From Paenibacillus silvisoli (GTDB lineage: Bacteria > Bacillota > Bacilli > Paenibacillales > Paenibacillaceae), in the NCBI RefSeq assembly GCF_030866765.1, contig NZ_CP133017.1, positions 6,600,001 to 6,664,000 of the forward strand: a stretch of DNA of 64,000 bases. The letters run 5' to 3'. The notes under the pieces are model-generated. The model was not told the origin of the DNA. It saw only the letters and a program-made list of their open reading frames with translations, and searched no databases. Every line of letters begins with the position of its first letter. Within the stretch, counting starts at the first letter, position 1. Positions 7,724 through 16,281 of the stretch are shown here, one piece after another. The position numbers were made by a program, and so were the translations under genes.

Positions 7724-9577
7724 CTATTTATCCGGCAAGTGCTCCACGTAGCTGTCCGACAGGTCGAGCAGCTTCAGCGTCCGGGTGTATTGATCCTCCC
7801 TCACGCCGCGCTCCTTCTCGCTGTTGTCTCGCAGCGAATAGTTCGTGCCGTCCTCGAAGCCGATGCCCGGCAGGAACATGTCGTCATCGGTAATAACCGA
7901 GCCCGACGGCAGGAAGTGCCGCATCGGCAGCATGTTCGAGCTGTGGTTCAGCAGATCCTGGCCAAAATGGATTTGCCCGCTCAGATCGGCTCCGACCAAG
8001 TTCGCCACCGTCGGCATAATATCGATCTGCCCGCCGGTCTGCTCCTTCACGGCCGGATACGTGACGCCGGGCGCGTGCAGCAGGAGCGGAACCCGGAACA
8101 TGTCCGTATAGCCGTATTCGTGGCCGAGCATGTCCGCGACCAGCTCTTTCTCGTTCTTATCCAGCGAGAACAGCGACAGCCCTTGATGGTCGCCGTAGAA
8201 CAGTACGATGCTGTCGTCCCATATCCCGCGTGCTTTCAAGTCATCGATAAACTTCCCAAGCGCGTAATCGGCGTAGTTCTGGGCATGAATATAGTTACCG
8301 ACGATCGTGTTGTCGAACTGCTCCGGCAGCGTCATCCGATACTTCGACTCCGGCATATTATACGGATGATGAGCGCTCATTGAAATGATTTGCGCATAGA
8401 ACGGCTGCTCGGCTTCATCCAGCTTCACCAGCTCGTCGATCGTTTTGTCATACAGCACTTCATCGGAAGAGCCGAACGCGATATGGTCTTCGTCGCCATA
8501 AAACGATTTGTCATAATACTTATCCCAGTCAAGCGCCTTGTAGAGCTCCGTCCGGTTCCAGAACGACACGTCGTTCGTATGGAACGTCGCCGTCATGTAA
8601 CCGTTCGCGCGAAGCAGCTTCGGCAAGCTCGGCAGCGCCTTGTCGACGTTATGCTCGGTGGCCGCTTGATGCTCCGGCACATAGAGCGACGTGTTCACGA
8701 CGTACTCGGCATCCGAGGTCGTGCCCTGCCCTACCATCGTGTAGAAATGGTTGTAATGGAACATTTCGTTCGCCAGCTTATTGATGTTCGGCGTGACTTC
8801 TTGTCCGTCGATTTTGAGCCCGATCAGAAAATCCTGGAACGACTCCATCTGAACGATAATGACGTTTTTGCCTCGGCTGACGCCTTGATATTGCGGCACG
8901 GGAAGCGGCTGCGCGACGCCTTTCAGCTCATCGATCTTCTCCTGCGTAATATCGGCCATCGGCACAACCTCGCCGTCCTTGCGGCTGTCGGCGAAGATCG
9001 TATAGATCTCGTAGTTGAGCAGCCCCATCTCCTCGGCCTGCTTGTTCTCGTTCATGCTGGCGCGGTTCGGCCAAATATTGAGCAAGCAAAGCAGCGCGGA
9101 AATCGTGAACATGACCAAGATGCTCTTCTTCTTCACCGGGCGCATGCTGACGCGCTGTTGAATCTCCTTATGCTTCGGCCGGAAAAGGATGAAGGCCAGC
9201 ACCAAGATATCCAGAAAGATAAACAGGTAGTACGGGTCAAGCAGCGAATACGTGCTCTCCCCTACTTGGGCGACCTTGCCCGCCTGGGCAAGCGCGTGGT
9301 AAGTCACGATAATACCGTAATATTTGTAATACATCAGTACGGTAAAATAGAGCAGCGTTAGCATGAGATTGACGATCATATAGTAAAGCATCTTCCGTTT
9401 GCCCGCCAGCCATTCGATGAGGCAGAACACGACCCAGAAGAACGGAATTTCCGTCACGAGCGTCATCCAGGACGGCCCTTCGTCGAAGACGACCGACCAC
9501 GCCAATATGCCCTTTACAAGCAGAATAAGCGTAAAATAAAAAAATCTGCGGTTAAGCAGCCTCATGAAAAAAGACAA
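7724..9577 (-). CDS. LTA synthase-family glycerophosphotransferase
   Basis: A sulfatase-fold membrane enzyme of the LtaS/YqgS/YfnI family, which transfers glycerol phosphate from phosphatidylglycerol to build lipoteichoic acid. The N-terminal ~190 residues contain five membrane helices; the extracellular domain has 'VQMESFQDF', the catalytic-threonine region 'GQGTTSDAEYVVNTS', 'SMSAHHPY' and 'YGDHQGL', all typical metal- or substrate-binding motifs. A signal-peptidase-like Ala motif between helix 5 and the enzyme domain is not obvious. TTG at 9577 is chosen as start because AAGGAG lies 11 nt upstream; an ATG at 9565 is possible. Family members may be primases or polymerases and these cannot be separated here. 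Confidence 0.88.
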   Translation of the reverse strand: MSFFMRLLNRRFFYFTLILLVKGILAWSVVFDEGPSWMTLVTEIPFFWVVFCLIEWLAGKRKMLYYMIVNLMLTLLYFTVLMYYKYYGIIVTYHALAQAGKVAQVGESTYSLLDPYYLFIFLDILVLAFILFRPKHKEIQQRVSMRPVKKKSILVMFTISALLCLLNIWPNRASMNENKQAEEMGLLNYEIYTIFADSRKDGEVVPMADITQEKIDELKGVAQPLPVPQYQGVSRGKNVIIVQMESFQDFLIGLKIDGQEVTPNINKLANEMFHYNHFYTMVGQGTTSDAEYVVNTSLYVPEHQAATEHNVDKALPSLPKLLRANGYMTATFHTNDVSFWNRTELYKALDWDKYYDKSFYGDEDHIAFGSSDEVLYDKTIDELVKLDEAEQPFYAQIISMSAHHPYNMPESKYRMTLPEQFDNTIVGNYIHAQNYADYALGKFIDDLKARGIWDDSIVLFYGDHQGLSLFSLDKNEKELVADMLGHEYGYTDMFRVPLLLHAPGVTYPAVKEQTGGQIDIMPTVANLVGADLSGQIHFGQDLLNHSSNMLPMRHFLPSGSVITDDDMFLPGIGFEDGTNYSLRDNSEKERGVREDQYTRTLKLLDLSDSYVEHLPDK

Positions 9578-9748
9578 CGTAAAGCAGCTCCTTCCTTCCC
9601 CGTTCATCAAACGTAATTTAGTTGCGGCCCTTTCGGCTGCGCCTTTCTCGCTATGTCTCTCTATTTGACGCAGTGAACCCCGCTAGAGTTTCTCGATCTG
9701 TTACAATTCTTTTACAAATCGCTTGTGAAAAATGTTACTTGCAAGACT

Positions 9749-9778
9749 TTGGTTGTACGATGCAACTAATAGTATACT
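9749..9778 (+). promoter_or_regulatory. marR promoter with overlapping dyad
   Basis: TTGGTT (9749-9754) and TATACT (9773-9778) are 18 bp apart. GTTGTACGATGCAAC (9752-9766) is an imperfect inverted repeat overlapping the -35 element and spacer, a plausible MarR autoregulatory operator. The rest of 9578-9901 is intergenic, with no other gene seen. Confidence 0.5.
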
Positions 9779-9901
9779 GGTATTATACAGGCTGAACGAG
9801 TCCTGTCAATCGGTGAGGCTCTGCTCTCTTGCGCCGTTCAGACCGAACCAGTATGCTTGAAAAACAGACCTATTCCAAATTCAAGAAACGGTGAGCATGT
9901 T

Positions 9902-10390
9902 ATGACAAATGATGAAGGCGTTCTGCACCGCATCGAGCATGAAATCGCGATTTTTGTCCGCCGGGCCGAGGCGGCCCGCATTGCTTATTTTAACGACAGC
10001 GGCCTGGACCGTTCCACTTATTTATTGCTTACGCACCTATACGATCACGGACCGCTCAGCATCAAGGCGCTTGCCGATACGTTCCAGCTGGATATTTCAA
10101 CGGCCAGCAGACAGACGGCTTCACTGGAAAGCAAAGGCTACGTGGAGCGAATGGCCAGCCCTTCCGACGCCCGGGTGAGCTTGCTGCAGGTCACCGATTC
10201 CGGCAGCGAGCAGCTGCTTCGCGTACGACGCGTGCGCCAATCCTTCTATACGGAGCTCATGCGCGAATGGACGCAAGAAGAATCCACGATTTTTGGCGAT
10301 TTACTGCTGAAGTTTAACGAGACGGTGGAAAATTACGCGAGAACCAACAAAAACGAGTGCGGCAAAGGAGGTTCTTCCCATGAAAGATAG
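9902..10390 (+). CDS. MarR-family transcriptional regulator
   Basis: A 162-residue winged-helix regulator: dimerisation helices at both ends, and a DNA-binding domain around residues 35-105 with 'LSIKALADTFQLDISTASRQTASLESKGYVER' and the beta-wing 'PSDARVSLLQVT'. The ATG at 9902 follows GGTGAG; an upstream frame extension to 9857 lacks a ribosome site. Its 3' end overlaps the next gene by 11 bp, so it is translationally coupled to a methyltransferase. No cysteine suited to OhrR-type redox sensing is apparent at the N-terminus. The ligand is unknown. Confidence 0.88.
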   Translation: MTNDEGVLHRIEHEIAIFVRRAEAARIAYFNDSGLDRSTYLLLTHLYDHGPLSIKALADTFQLDISTASRQTASLESKGYVERMASPSDARVSLLQVTDSGSEQLLRVRRVRQSFYTELMREWTQEESTIFGDLLLKFNETVENYARTNKNECGKGGSSHER

Positions 10391-11135
10391 CAAAGAACGC
10401 TTCTCCGACCGGGTCGATCAGTATGTCCGGTACCGTCCGAGCTATCCCTCGGATGCTATTGATTATCTATTCGCCGAGGCGGGGCTTACTCCCTCCTCGA
10501 TCATTGCGGACATTGGCTCCGGCACGGGCATTTTTACCCGGCTGCTGCTTGAGCGCGGCAGCGCCGTCCGCGCGGTAGAGCCGAACACGGAAATGCGGCT
10601 AGCCGCCGAGGAGCAGCTCTCCGGCTTCGCCGGCTACCGCTCCGTAAACGGCTCGGCGGAAGCGACCACGCTGGAGGACGGCTCGGTGGACGGCATCGTC
10701 TCCGCGCAGGCGTTCCACTGGTTCGAGCCGGCATCGACCCGCGCCGAATTTCAGCGCATTCTCCGCCCTGGCAGCAAAGTGGCGCTGATTTGGAACAAGC
10801 AATTGGTCGAGGACGCTTTCGGCTCCGAATACGACGGACTTCTGCTACAGTACGCGCCGGAATACAAAGATGTGAACCATCGCCGGCTGAGCCATGAGGA
10901 CTTTGCCGCGTTTTTCCGGGATGGACGCTATATGAAAACAAGCTTTTCGAATCATCAATTGTTCGATTTGGATGGACTGAAGGGACGGACGATGTCCTCT
11001 TCCTATGCGCCGCTGCCGGGCTCGCCCGCATTCGAGCCTTACATGGAGGCGCTGGAGGCTCTGTTCGAGAAGCACCAGCAGGATGGAACGGTTCGTTTTC
11101 GCTACGAAACGGACATTTTTTTAGGCTCGGTGTAG
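10380..11135 (+). CDS. Class I SAM-dependent methyltransferase
   Basis: A 251-residue methyltransferase-11/25 type protein. The SAM-binding glycine motif 'IADIGSGTGIF' lies at residues ~42-52, motif II acid in 'VRAVEPNTEM', and 'DGIVSAQAFHWFEP' is the typical post-III segment of small-molecule methyltransferases. AAAGGAGG precedes the ATG, which lies inside the end of marR. The pair forms a regulator-effector operon; the substrate is unknown. Confidence 0.85.
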   Translation: MKDSKERFSDRVDQYVRYRPSYPSDAIDYLFAEAGLTPSSIIADIGSGTGIFTRLLLERGSAVRAVEPNTEMRLAAEEQLSGFAGYRSVNGSAEATTLEDGSVDGIVSAQAFHWFEPASTRAEFQRILRPGSKVALIWNKQLVEDAFGSEYDGLLLQYAPEYKDVNHRRLSHEDFAAFFRDGRYMKTSFSNHQLFDLDGLKGRTMSSSYAPLPGSPAFEPYMEALEALFEKHQQDGTVRFRYETDIFLGSV

Positions 11136-11141
11136 GTTGTA

Positions 11142-11150
11142 TGCTATAAT
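11142..11150 (+). promoter_or_regulatory. Extended -10 promoter of the oxidoreductase gene
   Basis: TGCTATAAT is a perfect extended -10 element located 39 bp before the next start codon and just after the methyltransferase stop. No good -35 is seen, as is common with extended -10 promoters. Confidence 0.6.
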
Positions 11151-11188
11151 TCCAGTATCATTTTTTTTCAACAAGGAGTTATGCCACC

Positions 11189-11728
11189 ATGAAAACGCTT
11201 GTTATCGTCGCGCATCCCAAAATGCAGGAGTCGAGAGTCAACCGCATGTGGAAGGAACGCCTGATGAAGGAGCCGGGCATTACCGTCCATGACCTTTATG
11301 AAACGTATCCTTCCGAAATGATCGACGTGAAGCGAGAGCAGGAGCTGCTGCTGCAGCACGACCGCGTCGTTTTCCAATTCCCGTTTCACTGGTACAGCAC
11401 CCCTTCCCTGCTGAAGAAATGGCAGGACGAGGTGTACACGTACGGCTTCGGCTATGGCACGGGCAATCAGCTGAAAGGCAAAGAGTATGTGCTCGCGATT
11501 TCCGTCGGCCGCGCGGAGGAGTCGTACCGCCCGGACGGCGAGAGCCTCTACACGATGGAGCAGCTGCTGCTGCCGCTGCAGGCGACGGTCCTGCTGACGG
11601 AAATGAAGTATGTCCCGCCGTTCATGCTGTTTAGAGCGCCGCATCTTTCCGACGAGGAAATCGCGGAGAGCGCGAATCAACTGGCCGCTTATTTGACGGC
11701 ACCGATCGGAGCTTACGCTGCGGTTTAA
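11189..11728 (+). CDS. NAD(P)H-dependent flavodoxin-fold oxidoreductase (YwrO/KefF/MdaB group)
   Basis: A 179-residue quinone-reductase-like flavoprotein. 'TLVIVAHPKMQESRVN' is the FMN phosphate-binding loop, and 'DRVVFQFPFHWYSTPSLLKKWQDEVYTYGFGYG' is the characteristic active-site and dimer region. Members reduce quinones or nitro compounds with two electrons and are often paired with MarR-type regulators. AAGGAG precedes the ATG. It is the last gene before a strong terminator and has its own promoter, so it need not be in the marR operon. Confidence 0.88.
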   Translation: MKTLVIVAHPKMQESRVNRMWKERLMKEPGITVHDLYETYPSEMIDVKREQELLLQHDRVVFQFPFHWYSTPSLLKKWQDEVYTYGFGYGTGNQLKGKEYVLAISVGRAEESYRPDGESLYTMEQLLLPLQATVLLTEMKYVPPFMLFRAPHLSDEEIAESANQLAAYLTAPIGAYAAV

Positions 11729-11744
11729 ATAGGATTTCGGCAAG

Positions 11745-11779
11745 CAACCCGCCTTCGATTAGAAGGCGGGTTGTTTTTT
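11745..11779 (+). terminator. Terminator after the oxidoreductase gene
   Basis: Perfect 12-bp stem CAACCCGCCTTC / GAAGGCGGGTTG with a 5-nt loop followed by six T residues. Confidence 0.92.
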
Positions 11780-11880
11780 GTGTGCAGCGAAAACCTGCGT
11801 CGATTGCGGAAGCCGAGCTCCCGCCGACTTTAAAGGATGTCTTTTATGACATATCAAATCAATTAAATAGGCAAGTACAG

Positions 11881-11933
11881 CCATTAAAATGGTATATTAT
11901 ACCATTCTCAAAGTCTACTAAATGCATATGCTA
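11881..11933 (+). promoter_or_regulatory. Palindromic regulatory region and sporulation-type -10 upstream of exsC-like gene
   Basis: AATGGTATA-T-TATACCATT (11888-11906) is a perfect 9-bp inverted repeat; its left arm also pairs with CCATT at 11881-11885, so alternative dyads exist. CATATGCTA (11925-11933) matches the CATANNNTA -10 of sigma-K promoters and lies about 18 bp before the ribosome site, but no AC stands at the usual -35 spacing. The palindrome is where an activator or repressor would bind. Confidence 0.45.
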
Positions 11934-11964
11934 GTGTATTGTACAACGTGAGGAGGTGAACCGA

Positions 11965-12372
11965 ATGGGAGAGCATTTGGATATGAGAAGTTCGATGAAT
12001 TCAAACCAGAACGGATTCCCCGGAACGAATCTTTCGCCTGCTCCGGAGCTGTTTGGCATCATTGGCTTGCAAACCCGGAACGAGCTCAATCCGATTATAA
12101 CGCTTGCGGGAACAGTGGGCATTAGCGGAGATGCGGGCGATTCGTTCTTGATCAGCATCGTTCGAGGTGCCACATTCGCGCCGGGCAATGTGATTTACAG
12201 CTCGGAAGGCGCTGTCTCGATTACCGGCCTGACGCAGCTGCATTCGTTTAATCTGCAAGATTTGCTTGCGCCTCCCGCAGCGGAAACCGTCTATACGGCC
12301 TTTATTTCCGGTGCCAGCACTTCCGTGCGCAACGGACCGGAAGTATTCTATGGCAAAGCATCCGGCCATTGA
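11965..12372 (+). CDS. Probable exosporium protein, ExsC-like
   Basis: A 135-residue beta-rich protein with no signal peptide or membrane helix. Its centre 'LAGTVGISGDAGDSFLISIVRG' and end 'VYTAFISGASTSVRNGPEVFYGKASG' follow the pattern I recall for ExsC-type exosporium proteins (A-T-V-G-V-x-G-x-x-G...F-R-I-F-R ... V-Y-T-L-T-V). The N-terminal ~25 residues are Asn/Ser/Pro-rich and may be a targeting tail. The ATG is preceded by GAGGAGGTG. It heads a cluster of glycosyltransferases and a CgeB-like protein, consistent with a spore-surface scaffold. The family assignment is by eye and moderately certain. Confidence 0.55.
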   Translation: MGEHLDMRSSMNSNQNGFPGTNLSPAPELFGIIGLQTRNELNPIITLAGTVGISGDAGDSFLISIVRGATFAPGNVIYSSEGAVSITGLTQLHSFNLQDLLAPPAAETVYTAFISGASTSVRNGPEVFYGKASGH

Positions 12373-12386
12373 CGGATCCCAGCAGC

Positions 12387-12408
12387 AGCCGCCTATATTC
12401 AGGCGGCT
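12387..12408 (+). terminator. Hairpin after the exsC-like gene
   Basis: Perfect 8-bp stem AGCCGCCT/AGGCGGCT with a 6-nt loop followed by only a short T-rich stretch (cctttat); probably a weak terminator that lets some transcription enter the cgeB-like gene. Confidence 0.5.
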
Positions 12409-12444
12409 CCTTTATCCATAATCCATTTTCCGGGAGGCCTATCT

Positions 12445-13374
12445 ATAACGCTTAAACTATTGTTGATCACTCGCGACTATAGCAGTTACTTGGAACGCAG
12501 CTTCTATTACTTCCCCCTTGAGCTTGCGAAGCATGCGAAAGTAGCTCTGGTGCATGAAGGGGGGAACATCCACCATATCATCAGCAAATTGCCCTTCATT
12601 CCCGACTTCATTCTCCTGGACGATATGCGTCATTTCCCGTACTCTTCCGTTTCCGGGTTATCCGAGTTGACGATACCATGGGGCATTATCATGCACGACC
12701 TTCATTACCAAGCGCACGAAAGAAAGAGGTTTGTCTGCGAGACGAACGCACCCTACTTGTTCGTCATGTACCGGAGCGCATTCAAGCAGCGCTACCCCGA
12801 ATATATCGATCGGATGAGATGGCTGCCGCATTTTGCGGAGCCCGCCTTATTTCGCGATTATGGCCAAAGCAAATCCATCGACGTGCTGATGATGGGCTGC
12901 ACGGACCGCAAATATTATCCGCTGCGTCAACGCATGCTGCAAAAGCTTCAAGGCACCGAAGGCTTTGTCTATCATTCTCACCCTGGTTACAGAACTTTCG
13001 AAGCTGCAAGCGATGCTTGGATCGGGGCTGCTTATGCAAGAGAGATCAACCGGGCTAAGCTTTTTCTTTCCTGCGATTCGGTCTTTCGCTATCCGCTGCG
13101 CAAGTATGTCGAGGTTCCGGCCTCCCGTACGCTTCTGCTCGCGCCGGCCAATGAGGATTTAATCGAGCTTGGTTTCATACCCGGAACCCATTTCATATCG
13201 ATCACGGCCGATGATTACGAAGAGAAGATCCGCTTCTGGCTGGATCCACGGAATGAAACGGCCGCTTCTCGGATTGCATGCGCCGGATATGAATTCGTGC
13301 ATGAGAACCATACCACGTCCGCAAGGGCGGTGGAATTTATCAGGACGGTATCCGCCATTGTGCGGGGTAATTAA
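12445..13374 (+). CDS. CgeB-like glycosyltransferase (spore surface)
   Basis: A protein of about 309 residues with the C-terminal group-1 'Glyco_trans_1_2' domain found in CgeB/YkvP spore proteins: 'INRAKLFLSCDSVFRYPLRKYVEVPASRTLLLAP', then 'EEKIRFWLDPRN' and the terminal 'AGYEFVHENHTTSARAVEFI'. The N-terminal half begins with a beta strand 'LKLLLITRDYS' and carries the acceptor domain. Start uncertain: GGGAGG (12432-12437) is correctly spaced for an ATA codon at 12445, whereas the first in-frame TTG is at 12460, 22 nt from the ribosome site. It meets the GT-D gene tail to tail with a 4-bp overlap. In B. subtilis CgeB is needed for the spore outermost layer. Confidence 0.75.
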   Translation: MTLKLLLITRDYSSYLERSFYYFPLELAKHAKVALVHEGGNIHHIISKLPFIPDFILLDDMRHFPYSSVSGLSELTIPWGIIMHDLHYQAHERKRFVCETNAPYLFVMYRSAFKQRYPEYIDRMRWLPHFAEPALFRDYGQSKSIDVLMMGCTDRKYYPLRQRMLQKLQGTEGFVYHSHPGYRTFEAASDAWIGAAYAREINRAKLFLSCDSVFRYPLRKYVEVPASRTLLLAPANEDLIELGFIPGTHFISITADDYEEKIRFWLDPRNETAASRIACAGYEFVHENHTTSARAVEFIRTVSAIVRGN

Positions 13375-14084
13375 TTCGGTTTTCCATGAATCAGAATATT
13401 GGCCGCCTTCCCGAAATCGAGGCACACCGCCCCTGTCATCTCCGCCGTCCTTTGCGCAAGGACGACCGCATTCACGCCGCACGAGAATAAAGCAACATCA
13501 AACCGATGACGGTTTGCGGCAATTTGCTGCAAGGCATCCGTCATTTGATCGTAATGCGAGAAAGGGATCGTCATCGCGATTTGCTGCCAATAAGGCTTGC
13601 CGCTGAGAATGGTATTGATTTGATCGACCTCGCGAGTAACTAACAGAATGCGCCTTCCCCGCAACAAGTGCCAGAAAGCCTCATGCCCTGCCAAGTCTCT
13701 GTTGATGCGCGCATCGCATGAGTACCTGGCAGCAATGCCGTAATGCGCAAACAGCTGATCCGTCATCGGCCGCTTTAAATAATCCGGCGCGTTGATCGTT
13801 TTGTCCCCTGGCGGCAACATGCCGATGATATCCGCTTTTTTAATGGCATCCACCATTTCATCGCGGAGCAGCAAGTTCGGCAGCGATACGCCTTTAGCGC
13901 CATTATTCGCTTTTATGGCCCATCGTTCATTCAAGACGCGGCCAAGACTCCAAATCGAGTCTTGCGCCAGAATCAAATTTTCGCCATCGCCGATTCGTAC
14001 GAGAGAAAGGGGCGATCGATCAGCGAGCGCATGCGAAAGCTTTGCAAGCAAACCATCTATCGTGAGCCATTCATTCAACGCCAT
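13371..14084 (-). CDS. GT-D fold glycosyltransferase-like protein
   Basis: A 237-residue protein with 'SLVRIGDGENLILAQ' near residue 27, the signature of the GT-D (DUF1792-like) glycosyltransferase family, and a later 'RILLVTREVDQ' and 'DVALFSCGVNAVVLAQRTAEMTGAVCLDFGKAANIL' that complete the Rossmann-like core and nucleotide-sugar site. The ATG follows GGTGGAGG. It is the only member of the cluster on the minus strand, divergent from the Rhamno_transf-like gene and convergent with the CgeB-like gene. Donor and acceptor are unknown; a role in spore surface glycan assembly is inferred from context. Confidence 0.75.
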   Translation of the reverse strand: MALNEWLTIDGLLAKLSHALADRSPLSLVRIGDGENLILAQDSIWSLGRVLNERWAIKANNGAKGVSLPNLLLRDEMVDAIKKADIIGMLPPGDKTINAPDYLKRPMTDQLFAHYGIAARYSCDARINRDLAGHEAFWHLLRGRRILLVTREVDQINTILSGKPYWQQIAMTIPFSHYDQMTDALQQIAANRHRFDVALFSCGVNAVVLAQRTAEMTGAVCLDFGKAANILIHGKPN

Positions 14085-14210
14085 TCAGCCTCCACCTAAA
14101 TAAATCCGCTAATTTGTTAACCCAGTATATGGTACTTGTCTTGTTTATGCCTGTGCTCTCATGCAAGAGACCGGTGCATGAATACGAAAAAAGCAAAGTG
14201 AGGGAGCAGC

Positions 14211-14912
14211 ATGCCAACGAGAAAAATCGTAATCGAAATCAACTTCAACAACTACGGAATGGATCCCGATCGGCTTAGCCAGCCGTGGCTTGAACGCCGA
14301 GTAGCGCTATTCCGCAGGCTCACGCTTCGCAGCCTTCTGAATCAGACCAATCCAAACTTCCTGACCGTACTGAAGCTTGCGGACGAATCCAGACAAACGA
14401 TGGAAAGCGCGGTGTATGCGAGCGGCGGACCTTTTCCGGATTTCATCAAGTTCGGCACGAACGAGGAATCCACGAATGTAATCAACTCGTATATCAAAGG
14501 CTCGGATACGCTGCTTCTCGCGCGAATCGACTCCGACGATTTATATCACCGGTCGTTCGTTCAGCAATTATTCGATCATCCGATACAACCCGGTACCATG
14601 GCGCTTATCAATCAGGACGGTTATCTCTGGGATGCCGTGGGCAACGCCATGGCACCGACGACGCACTTTTCGCCCTCTTTCTACACTTATGTGTATTCGT
14701 CGCCTGAATATGCCGGAGGGTACCGCGTGAAACTTCCGGGCAAAGGACATGGTTACGTCATTCAGCTTCCTCATGAAATATTGACTCACAGAAACTACGT
14801 CAATGTTATACATGAGCACAACACGTCCAGAAAAAAGGTACCTGCCCAAAACAGACTGGCTCCGGCCGAGATCGAGAATGTATTGCGAGAATTTATGATT
14901 CCGGCCCTTTAA
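14211..14912 (+). CDS. Putative rhamnosyl transferase-like glycosyltransferase
   Basis: A 233-residue protein resembling Rhamno_transf (PF11316) enzymes: 'WLERRVALFRRLTLRSLLNQTNPNF', the metal-binding acidic motif 'ARIDSDDLYHRSFVQ' and 'GGYRVKLPGKGHGYVIQLPHE'. It has no membrane segment. AGGGAG precedes the ATG. It is followed within 25 bp by the nucleotide-sugar dehydrogenase and so starts a three-gene operon (GT, dehydrogenase, GT2-TPR). The sugar need not be rhamnose. Confidence 0.7.
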   Translation: MPTRKIVIEINFNNYGMDPDRLSQPWLERRVALFRRLTLRSLLNQTNPNFLTVLKLADESRQTMESAVYASGGPFPDFIKFGTNEESTNVINSYIKGSDTLLLARIDSDDLYHRSFVQQLFDHPIQPGTMALINQDGYLWDAVGNAMAPTTHFSPSFYTYVYSSPEYAGGYRVKLPGKGHGYVIQLPHEILTHRNYVNVIHEHNTSRKKVPAQNRLAPAEIENVLREFMIPAL

Positions 14913-14937
14913 AACCAAACGTAAGGAAGTGATTCGG

Positions 14938-16281
14938 TTGTTAGGCGGAAAAGCATTACGACATGCGGGAGGTGCCTCGTTCAACGAGTTGTTTGAGCGG
15001 AAGCTTGCCAAAGTCGCGGTCATAGGTCTTGGCTACGTGGGGCTTGCCATGAGTGTGGAAATGGCGATTGCCGGGTATGAGGTGCACGGGATCGATATCG
15101 ATGAAGACAAAATCAAACAGTTGCAGAGCGGGCACTCCTACATTGCCGGGATCGAAGACGACAGCATCCGTTCGATTATAGGCGGTTCCTTCTTTGTCGG
15201 CAGCGATTACTGCGTCATTGCCGAAATGGATGTCGTTATCATTTGCGTTCCTACGCCATTAACGAAAGAAAGAGAGCCGGATATCACTTACATTCAGTCC
15301 GCGGTGAACAATTGCGCACCCTTTCTAAGAGACGGGACTTTAGTTATATTGGAGAGCACCACTTATCCCGGTACGACCGACAAGTTCGTCACCAACGTCA
15401 TTGAAGAGAAGAAACAATGGAAAGCAGGGAATCAATTTTATGCGTGCTATTCGCCGGAACGCGTCGATCCGGGCAATACGCGCTATACGATCGCCAATTG
15501 CCCCAAGATCGTCGGAGGGACAACGCCTGCATGCCTTGAAGCCGGCATGGCCTTCTATGCTTCATTCATCGAAAGCGTCATCCCGGTCAGCCAGCCCTCG
15601 GTCGCTGAAACCGCCAAGCTTTTCGAGAACACGTTCCGCAGCGTCAACATTGCGCTGGTTAACGAGCTTCTCCTTTTATGCGAAATGATGAACGTAAACG
15701 TATGGGAGGTTCTCGAAGCGGCAGCGACGAAGCCGTTCGGCTATATGCCGTTCGTTCCCGGCCCGGGAATCGGCGGCCACTGCATTCCGATCGATCCCCT
15801 CTATCTGCACTGGAAGGCGAAATCATACGGCCATTCGTTTAAAATGATCGAGCTGGCGGATGAGTCTAACAGACGGATGCCCGCACATGTAATAGAACGA
15901 ATCACCGATCTCTTGAATGCCCGGAGCAAGGCAATCAATGGATCGAGAATCACTTTTATCGGAGCCGCCTACAAGAAGAACGTAAATGATCTCAGAGAAT
16001 CGCCGGCACTGGAAATCATGGCTCGCCTGCTGGACAAACAGGCGAATGTCCGTTATCACGATCCATTCATTCCGAATTTGCGTCTAGGAAACAAGCAGCT
16101 GGAGTCGATTCCGCTGAAGCCCGAGTCGCTTGAGGAAGATGATTTGGTCATCATTACGACCGACCATACAGGCGTCGATTATGACATGATCGTGAATAAC
16201 GCACCGCTTGTCTTCGACACCAGAAACATTATAAAGCGCGATGAACGCAGCCATGTGTTTGTGCTAGGCGACGGCCGATGA
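14938..16281 (+). CDS. UDP-sugar 6-dehydrogenase (WbpA/Ugd family)
   Basis: A 447-residue nucleotide-sugar dehydrogenase that oxidises a UDP-hexose twice to the uronic acid. It shows the NAD-binding 'VAVIGLGYVGLAMSVEMA', the 'PTPLTKEREPDITYI' motif, 'VILESTTYPGTT', 'YSPERVDPGNTRYTI', 'KLFENTFRSVNIALVNEL', the catalytic-cysteine motif 'PGPGIGGHCIPIDP' and a C-terminal 'DDLVIITTDH'. The pattern is closer to WbpA (UDP-GlcNAc 6-dehydrogenase) than to UDP-glucose dehydrogenase. Start TTG at 14938 has AAGGAA 9 nt upstream; GTG at 14929 would be too close. Its end overlaps the next gene by 4 bp (ATGA). It probably supplies a uronic acid for the glycans built by the surrounding transferases. Confidence 0.88.
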   Translation: MLGGKALRHAGGASFNELFERKLAKVAVIGLGYVGLAMSVEMAIAGYEVHGIDIDEDKIKQLQSGHSYIAGIEDDSIRSIIGGSFFVGSDYCVIAEMDVVIICVPTPLTKEREPDITYIQSAVNNCAPFLRDGTLVILESTTYPGTTDKFVTNVIEEKKQWKAGNQFYACYSPERVDPGNTRYTIANCPKIVGGTTPACLEAGMAFYASFIESVIPVSQPSVAETAKLFENTFRSVNIALVNELLLLCEMMNVNVWEVLEAAATKPFGYMPFVPGPGIGGHCIPIDPLYLHWKAKSYGHSFKMIELADESNRRMPAHVIERITDLLNARSKAINGSRITFIGAAYKKNVNDLRESPALEIMARLLDKQANVRYHDPFIPNLRLGNKQLESIPLKPESLEEDDLVIITTDHTGVDYDMIVNNAPLVFDTRNIIKRDERSHVFVLGDGR

